The translations under genes and the position numbers were made by a program. This document shows positions 6,809 through 13,779 of a stretch of DNA of 14,259 nt, piece after piece. Under the pieces are notes generated by a model. The model was not told where the DNA came from. It did not search any database and saw nothing but the letters and a program-made list of their open reading frames with translations. Origin of the DNA: Hyphomonadaceae bacterium (GTDB lineage Bacteria; Pseudomonadota; Alphaproteobacteria; Caulobacterales; Hyphomonadaceae); assembly GCA_030696545.1 (NCBI GenBank), contig JAUYSA010000025.1, forward strand, positions 1 to 14,259. Reading direction: 5' to 3'. Position 1 is the first letter of the stretch, and each line of letters starts with the position of its first letter.

Positions 6809-7414
6809 TTGACCCGAGCCAAACTTCCGATGCTGCTCGCGGCGTCCGCTCTGGCGCTGGGCTTTGCAGCTTGCGCCCCCGAAAATCCCGCCGCCGAAGC
6901 AACCAGCACCGGCGAAGTCGCTATCGACGGTAATACAACTGTTGATACCGCAAACGTTGATGACGGTGTGAAGAACTTCGTCGAAAAGGTTTCGCTGTCG
7001 GACATGTACGAGATCGAAGCCAGCAAGATCGCGCTGGAACGCTCGAAGGTTCAGCCCGTGAAAGACTATGCGCAAATGATGATCGACACGCATACGGCGA
7101 CCACGAACGAACTCAAGCCGCTGGCTGCTGCGGCGATGGTTCAACCGCCGTCAGCGCTGGACAACGATCACATGGGCAAGCTCGACGAGCTGCGTAACGC
7201 CAGTGTCGAAGATTTCGACGACAAGTATATCGATCAGCAGACGGAAGCTCATGAGAATGCGCTGAACCTGCTCAAGGACTTCGCCATGAACGGCAAGGAT
7301 GCTGGCCTGCAGGGCTTCGCCTCCAAGACCGCTCCGGCCGTCGACGCGCACCTCCAGCAAATCAAGGCGCTGGATAAGTCGCCGGCTGACGATGTGACCG
7401 AGAATCCGAGCTAA
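6809..7414 (+). CDS. DUF4142 domain lipoprotein
   Basis: A 201-residue protein starting at a TTG, supported by an AGGAG site (6799-6803) 5 nt before it; the next in-frame ATG (codon 8) has no site and would shorten the signal peptide. The N-terminus MTRAKLPMLLAASALALGFAAC is a signal peptide ending in a lipobox-like FAAC, so the protein is likely an envelope lipoprotein (Phe at -3 is slightly unusual). Residues about 50-190 form an all-helical, ferritin-like DUF4142 domain: FVEKVSLSDMYEIEASKIAL, VKDYAQMMIDTHT, DDKYIDQQTEAHENALNLL, and FASKTAPAVDAHLQQIKAL. Its biochemical role is not known; relatives are often linked to stress conditions. An EcfG-type promoter upstream and a terminator downstream mark it as a single-gene stress-response unit. 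Confidence 0.88.
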   Translation: MTRAKLPMLLAASALALGFAACAPENPAAEATSTGEVAIDGNTTVDTANVDDGVKNFVEKVSLSDMYEIEASKIALERSKVQPVKDYAQMMIDTHTATTNELKPLAAAAMVQPPSALDNDHMGKLDELRNASVEDFDDKYIDQQTEAHENALNLLKDFAMNGKDAGLQGFASKTAPAVDAHLQQIKALDKSPADDVTENPS

Positions 7415-7425
7415 GCGACTGCCGA

Positions 7426-7442
7426 GACCGGCGCTTCCGGTC
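7426..7442. repeat. Short hairpin after the DUF4142 gene
   Basis: GACCGG and CCGGTC form a perfect 6-bp stem with a 5-nt loop 11 bp after the stop codon. There is no T-run, so it may stabilise the 3' end of the message rather than stop transcription by itself. Confidence 0.35.
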
Positions 7443-7461
7443 CCGACACCGCAGCGTCTTT

Positions 7462-7499
7462 GAAGGCTCCGGAGCAATCTGGGGCCTTCATCTTGTTTT
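7462..7499 (+). terminator. Rho-independent terminator of the DUF4142 gene
   Basis: GAAGGCTCC (7462-7470) pairs with GGGGCCTTC (7481-7489), a 9-bp stem with one G-U pair. It is followed by the T-rich tail TCTTGTTTT (7491-7499). It lies between two convergent genes and touches the end of the minus-strand gene. Confidence 0.65.
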
Positions 7500-8779
7500 C
7501 AGAGCAGGAACCGGGCCTTTGCGTGCGTACGCAGGAAGACGCGCATCTCTTCGAGACTCGTGCGCTCGAAAGCGCGAAGAACTTCGAGCTTGGCGGCATA
7601 TGTGCGCGCAGCTTCGAAGCGCTCTGCTGTGACACGGACATTGGCGCGGTATTGTTCGTAGCGCTCGATTTCGCGCTGGGGCTGGAAACCGTCCTCCATC
7701 GCGCGGCCGGCTAGCGCGACCAGCGCGGTCCAGATAACCGCGGCTTCAAGCCAGGCAGACTGCGCCGATGCGAGCATGCCGACGAAGTGCCCGATATGAA
7801 TCAGGATGATGGCGCCGACGCAGAACCAGCCAAGCCCGACGAACATTTCGTCCATCTGCTTGATGGTGAAACGGCCCTTGTGGCGGCGCTCCAGCTTGGC
7901 GTCGCAATAGCCTGCCTGCCAGTTGAGACGAAGCACCCGCCAAACATCGAAAACGTCAGCGGCGACCTGCGGAATCTCGGTGCTCTCTTCCACCATCACG
8001 GGCGTGATCGCTTCAAAGCGCGTCTCTTCCTTGCGCTCCATGATGCGGCGGAGTTCCTTTTCGGGATCAGCCAGCACCTGCGCCTTGAGCCTTTCAAGCG
8101 CGGCCGCGCGATCGGCGAGGTATCGTTCCTGGCGGCCGGGATCTCCGGCGACCGCGACCAGTTCAGGCAGGCGTGCTGCGATGTAGTGAAAGTGGAACAT
8201 GCGCAGCGTCTCAGTCGTGAGGCGTGCGCGCAGCCATTTGCGGCGCGAGGCGGAGCGGCGCATCCCGGTAATACCGAGCACGGTTCCGGTCAGGCCGAGC
8301 AAGGCCGCAATCGTTCCCAGTATTGCGTGAACATTGAGGCCTTCACCATGACCACCTTCGGCCGGAGCGTGGGCATCAGCAGGCGCTGCGTGATCATCGG
8401 CGGGTGCGGCATGTGTTTCAGCAGAAGGTGCGTGGTCATCGGCGGGAACGGCATGAGCGTCACTGGAGGCGACAGCGTGATCGCCGCCTGGAGCGGGAGC
8501 GTGGCCAGCTGATGAGAGGATCGGCCCAAGCGATGCAAGCAACATGGCCGCCAGCACAAGCGCCACGGCCATGATCCCGCCGATCCGGCTCGCCTTGCGC
8601 GCCGCCAGAGCTTCCTCATCAGCGGGGATGAACATTTCCAGCAGGGTGCGGAATTCGAAAGCAAAACGCACGGTCGGCTTGCGCGCCTCAGGCGCTTCAG
8701 CCTTGAGGTCGTAATTCGCGAAGGCCTGCTCGGTCTTCGCGTCTTCTGTATCGTCGGAGTCGTTGATGGGTTTTGTCAC
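7499..8779 (-). CDS. Four-helix membrane protein of unknown function with a histidine-rich loop
   Basis: I do not recognise this family. From the GTG at 8779 it has 426 residues; a TTG at 8827 would add 16 but has no ribosome binding site. Predicted membrane segments are at about 66-88 (IGGIMAVALVLAAMLLASLG), 150-172 (ILGTIAALLGLTGTVLGITG), 313-334 (FVGLGWFCVGAIILIHIGHF) and 342-359 (WLEAAVIWTALVALAGRAM). Between the first two is a low-complexity stretch (about 93-151) rich in His, Ala, Asp and Pro, with a histidine every 7-8 residues. With a cytoplasmic N-terminus that loop would be periplasmic. The long region between helices 2 and 3 and the C-terminal tail are charged, Arg/Glu-rich and probably helical and cytoplasmic. 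It follows a histidine kinase gene by 74 bp on the same strand, so they may share a transcript. A role in metal binding is only a guess from the loop. Confidence 0.8.
   Translation of the reverse strand: MTKPINDSDDTEDAKTEQAFANYDLKAEAPEARKPTVRFAFEFRTLLEMFIPADEEALAARKASRIGGIMAVALVLAAMLLASLGPILSSAGHAPAPGGDHAVASSDAHAVPADDHAPSAETHAAPADDHAAPADAHAPAEGGHGEGLNVHAILGTIAALLGLTGTVLGITGMRRSASRRKWLRARLTTETLRMFHFHYIAARLPELVAVAGDPGRQERYLADRAAALERLKAQVLADPEKELRRIMERKEETRFEAITPVMVEESTEIPQVAADVFDVWRVLRLNWQAGYCDAKLERRHKGRFTIKQMDEMFVGLGWFCVGAIILIHIGHFVGMLASAQSAWLEAAVIWTALVALAGRAMEDGFQPQREIERYEQYRANVRVTAERFEAARTYAAKLEVLRAFERTSLEEMRVFLRTHAKARFLL
8387..8455. repeat. Tandem DNA repeat encoding the histidine-rich loop
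   Basis: Two 27-bp copies (8387-8413 and 8429-8455) match at 24 of 27 positions and are 42 bp apart, which equals 14 codons or two heptapeptide units. The wider coding stretch, about 8327-8503, repeats a looser 21-bp unit in frame. Confidence 0.7.
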
Positions 8780-8853
8780 GCGCCCGGCCCTTTGTGATGT
8801 GTTGCCCGTGGCTGCGCGCGAGGTCAATCACCCGCGCAAAACGGGCGTTCCAT

Positions 8854-10347
8854 TCAGGCCGCAGCGGGCACTCGCAGCCTGAACACCGCGCCGCCGGCGC
8901 CATTGCTGGCCAGTTCGACGTCACCCTTCATGCCCCGCGCCAGTTCCCTTGCGATGGCCAGGCCGAGCCCTGCCCCGCCCCGCGTCGCCGAACCGGAGAA
9001 GGGCTGGAACAGCTGCCCAACAACCATTGGGGGCACGCCGGGGCCGTTGTCTGCAATCTCGGTCACGGCCTTGTCGCCTTCGCGGAAAACGCGGGCCGTG
9101 ATCCTGCCGGGAGAGACACGGCCGGGCTGGTCCTTGATCGCACGCGCCGCGTTGCGGACGAGGTTGGCGATAATCCGGTGGACGTGATCAGGATCGGCCA
9201 TGGCGGCCACCTGCCCCTGCATCTCCAGCCGCCACTCGATCTCGCCGCAGCCGGCAATGCCTTCAGCGGCGGCTTCTTCGATCGCGGGCGCGAGGCTCAC
9301 AGTAGAGATGTTAGGAGGCGTAGGCTCGGTGCGGCCATAGCGGAGCGTTGCTTCCGCCAGACCAACCGCCCGCTGGATCGCCCGCTCCAAGCGAGGAGCT
9401 GCACGCTTCACGCGCGGGTCTTCGGACTGGGACAGTGACTCCGAGACGATCTGCGCGGCCGAGAGCGAGTTGCGCAGATCGTGGTTGATCTTGGCCACCG
9501 CCTCGCCGAGTTCGGCCAGGCGTTTGCGTTGCCGAAACGCAGCCGACACGGTTTTCTGCATACTCAGCAGCGCCGCGTTCGCCTGGTTCATTTCGTCAGT
9601 GTGGCCCGGTACAGGCTCTATGTCAGCGCCTTCAGGAGCGCCGGCAAATCGCACCATCCCACTCGTCAGCAAGCGCACCGGCTTCACCACCAGCCTGTAG
9701 ATCGCGAAATAGACCGCTGCGCCCACCACGAGAGAGATGATGATCGCGACAACCGCCAGCGTGCGCGAGAAGGCCAGCAGCCCGTCTTTCAGCGCGACCT
9801 CAGGCACGATCACTTCCATCTCGGCGTCCTGCGTCATTGATGGCTCGACCAGCAGACGGAGGAAGCGGCCTTGCGGCGCGAACATGTGCGAGAAGGCGCC
9901 GAGAATGCCGAATCCGGGCTCGGTTCGCAGGTCGATGGTCACGAGGTCGCGGCCGATATTGATCGAGGGGGCGAGGATCTGCTCGCGGAATTCCTTTTCC
10001 TGAACAGCGACGGAGACGACCTGCGCCTGGGTCAGCAGCTGGAGCGAAAGTTCGTCACTCACGCGACCGTCTGGCGCCGCCTCAACGGCCAGGGCCGCAA
10101 TCTCAGCAGCCTGGGCCCGCTGGAGGAGCCAGTTGTTGCGGAAGGTGCCGGCCAGGACGGGGTAGATCAGCAGGGTCGCCAGCAGCACGAATCCTGTGGT
10201 CAACGCCAGCAGCCGGCTGCGGAGGCCGGACAGCAAATGGCGTTTTCCCGTCGCCGGCGCATCCGCCGGTACGGCAACCCCTTCAAGTTGCTGAACCTCA
10301 CTCAGTGTTTCGTCCCCTGGGTGGTTCCCAAGCGCCTTGGCTGACAC
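8854..10347 (-). CDS. Membrane-bound sensor histidine kinase
   Basis: From the GTG at 10347 it is 497 residues. The frame stays open back to a TTG at 10476, but those 43 codons have no homologous look and no ribosome binding site, and the GTG itself has only a weak one, so the start is uncertain. In order: a membrane segment at about 44-66 (SRLLALTTGFVLLATLLIYPV), a periplasmic sensor region to about 185, a second segment at 196-218 (LAVVAIIISLVVGAAVYFAI), and a HAMP-like linker. The H-box follows, with H289 in INHDLRNSLS, then the ATPase part with N395 and N399 (NLVRN), the G1 box DNGPGVPP (433-440) and the G2 box GAGLGLA (458-464). All catalytic residues are present. Its signal is unknown. 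No response regulator is adjacent; the next gene downstream is the membrane protein with the histidine-rich loop. Confidence 0.9.
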   Translation of the reverse strand: MSAKALGNHPGDETLSEVQQLEGVAVPADAPATGKRHLLSGLRSRLLALTTGFVLLATLLIYPVLAGTFRNNWLLQRAQAAEIAALAVEAAPDGRVSDELSLQLLTQAQVVSVAVQEKEFREQILAPSINIGRDLVTIDLRTEPGFGILGAFSHMFAPQGRFLRLLVEPSMTQDAEMEVIVPEVALKDGLLAFSRTLAVVAIIISLVVGAAVYFAIYRLVVKPVRLLTSGMVRFAGAPEGADIEPVPGHTDEMNQANAALLSMQKTVSAAFRQRKRLAELGEAVAKINHDLRNSLSAAQIVSESLSQSEDPRVKRAAPRLERAIQRAVGLAEATLRYGRTEPTPPNISTVSLAPAIEEAAAEGIAGCGEIEWRLEMQGQVAAMADPDHVHRIIANLVRNAARAIKDQPGRVSPGRITARVFREGDKAVTEIADNGPGVPPMVVGQLFQPFSGSATRGGAGLGLAIARELARGMKGDVELASNGAGGAVFRLRVPAAA

Positions 10348-10517
10348 TCCGTAAGCCCATTCTACCAGAATTGGGCCATACCGGGTCCGCTCGTTATTCC
10401 CGACCGCACGGCGTCTCTGGGTCTCTTCCAGGCACGACGAACACGTTACAGATGGTTGTACGTCAAAAAGTTGCAAACCCGTCGCAGAAACAAGCTAAAT
10501 TGCTCCGAGCAGGTTGC

Positions 10518-10546
10518 TTGACTTGCCCCCATTGATCACGTAGTTC
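10518..10546 (+). promoter_or_regulatory. Likely promoter of the rpmH-rnpA-yidC-engB run
   Basis: TTGACT (10518-10523) and TAGTTC (10541-10546) are separated by 17 bp. The -35 box is strong and the -10 box is weak, as is common in GC-rich Alphaproteobacteria. Transcription would start near 10553, leaving a leader of about 23-30 nt before the two nested GTG starts. Confidence 0.5.
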
Positions 10547-10559
10547 CCCCGCCTCCGCG

Positions 10560-10573
10560 AAGGATTAAAGGGG
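10560..10573 (+). promoter_or_regulatory. Two adjacent ribosome binding sites for nested starts
   Basis: AAGGA (10560-10564) lies 11 nt before the GTG at 10576 (rnpA frame). AAAGGGG (10567-10573) lies 9 nt before the GTG at 10583 (rpmH). The second is only 2 nt from the rnpA-frame GTG and so cannot serve it well. The pair could load ribosomes on both overlapping starts. Confidence 0.45.
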
Positions 10574-10575
10574 CA

Positions 10576-11175
10576 GTGACCCGTGTCCACCAAAAGGACT
10601 TTTCAACCGAGCAACCTGAAGCGCAAGCGGCGCCACGGGTTCCGTTCGCGCATGGCGACCAAGAACGGCCAGAAAATTCTGGCCTCGCGCCGCGCCAAGG
10701 GCCGCAAGCGCCTCAGCGCCTGACACCTGCGTCTGGGGGCGCATCGCGCCCTCTTCCCGCCAATCACAATTCCGCCCCGCTGGCGCTTGAGCGCCTGCGG
10801 ATAAGGCGTGAATTCCTGTATGTAGCCGAAGGTTATTCGGAGCGCCGCCGGCTCATTGTCGTGCAGGGTCGCCGCCGGAACCCGACCCGCGAAACCGTGG
10901 GCGAAGGCTTTACCAGCACCAAAAAGGTAGGCGGCTCCGTAGTTCGCAACCGGGCGCGACGCCGCCTGCGGGAGGCTTCCCGCGTCCTTCTGCCGCTTCT
11001 GGGCGTCGCCGGGTCCGACTACGTTTTCATCGCCCGGCAGGACACCGCGACGGCTCCGTGGCCGCGTTTGCTTGACGATATGGAAATGGCCTTGATAAGC
11101 CTCCGCCGACGCCTCTCTCCCGGCGACGGCGCCCCGAAACCGGGGACCGACCCCCTCACACCGGCCAGGGCCTGA
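10576..11175 (+). CDS. rnpA: Ribonuclease P protein component, with a 5' extension that encloses rpmH
   Basis: This is the protein subunit that helps RNase P RNA cut tRNA 5' leaders. The conserved core is residues 71-180: ERLRIRREFLYVAEGYSERR at the start, GFTSTKKVGGSVVRNRARRR with the RNA-binding RNR motif at 124-130, and SDYVFIARQDTA towards the end. The start is the odd part. After rpmH ends there is no in-frame ATG, GTG or TTG before the core, and none within rpmH in this frame. The first standard start is the GTG at 10576, giving 199 residues against the usual 110-130. The extra 70 residues are rich in Pro, Gln and Ala. The alternative is reinitiation at a CTG (10720) that overlaps the rpmH stop as CTGA, giving 151 residues. 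The core is certain and the start is not. It ends 5 bp before yidC. Confidence 0.85.
   Translation: MTRVHQKDFSTEQPEAQAAPRVPFAHGDQERPENSGLAPRQGPQAPQRLTPASGGASRPLPANHNSAPLALERLRIRREFLYVAEGYSERRRLIVVQGRRRNPTRETVGEGFTSTKKVGGSVVRNRARRRLREASRVLLPLLGVAGSDYVFIARQDTATAPWPRLLDDMEMALISLRRRLSPGDGAPKPGTDPLTPARA
10583..10723 (+). CDS. rpmH: 50S ribosomal protein L34
   Basis: A 46-residue, very basic protein of the large ribosomal subunit. The family core is complete: KRTFQPSNLKRKRRHGFRSR at residues 4-23, then MATKNGQKILASRRAKGRKRLSA to the end. The usual alphaproteobacterial form has 44 residues and begins MKRT; here a GTG start adds two residues (MSTKRT). AAAGGGG lies 9 nt upstream. It is first in the rpmH-rnpA-yidC-engB run, and the whole gene is overlapped in another frame by the open rnpA frame. 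Confidence 0.97.
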   Translation: MSTKRTFQPSNLKRKRRHGFRSRMATKNGQKILASRRAKGRKRLSA

Positions 11176-11180
11176 TCTCC

Positions 11181-12962
11181 ATGGAAAAGGACGACCAGCG
11201 CAACCTTATCCTGGCGCTTGTCTTGTGCTTCGGCCTGTTCATGCTTTACAACATGTTCGTGCTCGAACCGCAGCAGAAGCAAGCCGAGCTACAGCGCAAT
11301 GTTGCTCAACAGAATCAGGTTGAGCAGGCCACATCGGCGACGCCGAGCATCCGCCCGCGCGCCGAGGTCGTTCAGGCCGAGCTTTCGACCAACCAGCGCG
11401 TTGTGATCAATGCCCCGGCGATCGATGGCTCGATCAACCTCAAGGGTTCGCGGATCGACGACGTCTCGCTCAAGAATTTCTACGAGACAATCCAGGACAA
11501 GGACGCCCAGCGCGCCGCTGGCGAGATCAAGCTGTTGTCGCCGGAAGGCACTGACCGCGCCTTCTACGCCACCGTCGCGTGGACGACGCCATCCTCGACG
11601 ACTGACGATATCGTGTGGGTACAGACGAATACGGGCGCTCTGACCCCGGAAAATCCGCTCACGCTTAACTACACAACCGACGCGGTGAAGATCGACCGGA
11701 CGATCGCGATCGATTCGGACTACATGTTCACGATCAACGACGTGCTGACCAACACCGGCGCGGCTCCGGTGACGCTTACCCAGCAGGCGCAGATGCGCCA
11801 GCGGGCGCTTCAGGAACACACGACAACGCCCGTGTCGGAACAGCAGGCCCATCGCGGCGTGCTTGGCGTTTATGGCGCTGAGAAGAACCAGCAGGTCAAC
11901 TATCACGACCTCAATCAGGGCAAGGCCGTCAACAAGCACGTCACCGGCGGCTGGAACTCTCTGACCACCAAATACTGGATGGCCGCGACGATTCCGGAGC
12001 AGGCCGAAGAAGTCACCATGCTCGGCGGCACGCTGAAGCTGAATGGCGAGACGACGTTCACAGCCGGCTATTCGCTGACGCCCTACGTGATCCAGCCGGG
12101 TGAGTCCGTCACCAAGACTTCGCGCGTGTTTGCCGGCGCCAAGCGCGTGTCGGTGCTTGAACGCTATGAGAACGTCGACAAGATTCCGTCGTTCACCGAT
12201 GCGGTGGACTGGAGCTGGCTGTTCTTCATCACCAAGCCGTTCTTCTGGCTGCTGAAGATCTTCCAGGGCTGGTTCGGCTCGTTCGGCCTCGCGATTCTTG
12301 CGCTGACCGTTGTGGTGAAGACCGTGTTCTTCCCGCTCCAGTTTGGCATGTACAAGTCGATGTCGAAGATGCGGCTGCTTCAGCCCGAGATGAAATCGAT
12401 CCAGGAACGCTTCGCCGCCGACCCGCAGCGGATGCGCCAGGAACAGGCCAAGCTCTGGCAGCGCGAGAAGATCAATCCTCTCGCCGGCTGTCTGCCGATC
12501 ATTCCGACCATGTTCGTGTTCTACGCCCTCTTCCACACGCTGGCCGTGACGATCGAGATGCGCCACACGCCGTTCTTCGGCTGGATCCGCGACATGTCCG
12601 CGCCCGATCCGACGACGGTGTTCAACCTGTTCGGCCTGATCCCGTGGAACCCTGGTACGGTTCCGCTGATCGGCGGTCTGCTGATGATCGGCGTATGGCC
12701 GCTTCTGTACGGCGCGACCATGTTTCTGCTTCAGGGGCTATCGACGCCCCCGGCAGACAAGATGCAGCGCGCCATCATGCAATGGATCCCGCTGATCTTC
12801 CTGGTGCTGTTCGCCGGCTTCGCTTCGGGACTCGTGATCTACTATGTCTGGTCCAACATCATTTCGGTGGTCCAGCAGTACATCATCATGCGCCGCACGG
12901 GCGTTGAGACCGAGTTCGACAAATTCATCGCCAAGCGCTTCGGCAAGAAGACGCCTGCCTAG
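11181..12962 (+). CDS. yidC: Membrane protein insertase YidC
   Basis: A 593-residue protein that inserts and folds inner-membrane proteins alone or with SecYEG. The first helix is at about 8-28 (NLILALVLCFGLFMLYNMFV), followed by the large periplasmic domain to about 345. The conserved insertase core then begins near WLLKIFQGWFGSFGLAILAL and continues through KSMSKMRLLQPEMKSIQERF and INPLAGCLPIIPTMFVFYAL to SGLVIYYVWSNIISVVQQYI. The E. coli core arginine (R366) corresponds to Lys in TVVVKTVFFPL, which I believe is usual in Alphaproteobacteria. It starts 5 bp after rnpA with only a weak AGGG site, so translation is probably coupled. The small yidD gene often found between rnpA and yidC is absent here. 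Confidence 0.97.
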   Translation: MEKDDQRNLILALVLCFGLFMLYNMFVLEPQQKQAELQRNVAQQNQVEQATSATPSIRPRAEVVQAELSTNQRVVINAPAIDGSINLKGSRIDDVSLKNFYETIQDKDAQRAAGEIKLLSPEGTDRAFYATVAWTTPSSTTDDIVWVQTNTGALTPENPLTLNYTTDAVKIDRTIAIDSDYMFTINDVLTNTGAAPVTLTQQAQMRQRALQEHTTTPVSEQQAHRGVLGVYGAEKNQQVNYHDLNQGKAVNKHVTGGWNSLTTKYWMAATIPEQAEEVTMLGGTLKLNGETTFTAGYSLTPYVIQPGESVTKTSRVFAGAKRVSVLERYENVDKIPSFTDAVDWSWLFFITKPFFWLLKIFQGWFGSFGLAILALTVVVKTVFFPLQFGMYKSMSKMRLLQPEMKSIQERFAADPQRMRQEQAKLWQREKINPLAGCLPIIPTMFVFYALFHTLAVTIEMRHTPFFGWIRDMSAPDPTTVFNLFGLIPWNPGTVPLIGGLLMIGVWPLLYGATMFLLQGLSTPPADKMQRAIMQWIPLIFLVLFAGFASGLVIYYVWSNIISVVQQYIIMRRTGVETEFDKFIAKRFGKKTPA

Positions 12963-12981
12963 CCTGAAGGGGCCAAGCCCC

Positions 12982-13620
12982 ATGACCGACACAGTCTTTA
13001 CCGACGAACAGCTTGAGGCTGGCCGCAAGCTATTTGCGGGGCCTGTTGCATTCGTGAAGGGCGTCGTGAATCTCGACGCACTTCCAGCGGGCGACCGCAC
13101 CGAGTTCGCGTTTGCAGGACGATCGAATGTCGGCAAGTCGAGCCTCATCAATGCGCTGTGCAATCGCAAGGCCCTGGCGCGGGCTTCCAACACGCCGGGC
13201 CGGACCCAAGAGATCAACTTCTTCGACGTGGCCGAGGGCCGGTTCTGGATGGTCGACCTGCCCGGCTATGGCTTTGCTTCTGCTCCCAAGAAAAATGTCC
13301 AGGTGTGGAGCCAGCTCAACCTCAACTATCTGCGCAGCCGGTCGAAGCTAAAGCGGGTGTTCGTGCTGATCGATAGCAGGCGCGGACTGGGCGATGTCGA
13401 TCTCGGCGTGATGGAACAGCTCGATAGCGCCGCTGCGCACTATCAGATCGTTCTGACCAAGACGGACAAGATCAAGAAGTCCGAAGTCGCCGATGTCATC
13501 GCCGCGACGAAAGCTGCGCTGATGAAGCAGCCCGCCGCGCATCCGCATGTGATCGCCACGTCGAGTGAAAAAGGGCTCGGCCTGCCCGAACTGCGCGCGA
13601 CCATTCTTTCGCTGGCCTGA
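12982..13620 (+). CDS. engB: Ribosome-assembly GTPase EngB/YihA
   Basis: A 212-residue GTP-binding protein needed for large ribosomal subunit assembly in the families studied. The start at 12982 is supported by AAGGGG (12967-12972) 9 nt upstream; the frame is open further into yidC, but that part reads as a yidC shadow. GTPase motifs are G1 GRSNVGKSS (46-54), the G2 region NTPGRTQ (70-76), G3 DLPG (92-95) with the EngB-type GYGFA following, G4 TKTD (159-162) and a G5-like ATSSEKGLG near the C-terminus. All are intact and the length is normal. It lies 19 bp after yidC and is probably co-transcribed with it. Confidence 0.96.
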   Translation: MTDTVFTDEQLEAGRKLFAGPVAFVKGVVNLDALPAGDRTEFAFAGRSNVGKSSLINALCNRKALARASNTPGRTQEINFFDVAEGRFWMVDLPGYGFASAPKKNVQVWSQLNLNYLRSRSKLKRVFVLIDSRRGLGDVDLGVMEQLDSAAAHYQIVLTKTDKIKKSEVADVIAATKAALMKQPAAHPHVIATSSEKGLGLPELRATILSLA

Positions 13621-13779
13621 CCAGACAAAACGCCGGTTACGCGCCAATTTTGTTCCGCCGACTGTCGGATCTGGCCTTCTTCGCCCGTCCTACTGGACAC
13701 AAGCGCCTTGAAGCCCCACATCGCCCGCAGGCGCAAAAGAACATAACGAGAAGCAAGCCAGCCCGGGGGTCTAACGACG

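Noticed and set aside
10348..10476. N-terminal 43 codons of the histidine kinase frame from a TTG
   Set aside because: There is no ribosome binding site and no recognisable domain, and it reaches close to the rpmH promoter region. It is kept only as an uncertainty in the kinase entry.
11289..12566. 425-residue open frame on the minus strand
   Set aside because: It lies antisense to yidC over its full length. Its composition is what GC-rich third positions give in that frame, and it has no family features.
12844..12981. Upstream extension of engB
   Set aside because: It overlaps the end of yidC and reads as Ser/Arg-rich shadow sequence. The ATG at 12982 has a good ribosome binding site and matches the family N-terminus.
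13625..13653. ACAAAA / TTTTGT inverted repeat after engB as a terminator
   Set aside because: The stem is only 6 A/T-rich pairs around a 17-nt loop that pairs poorly, and there is no convincing T-run beyond it.
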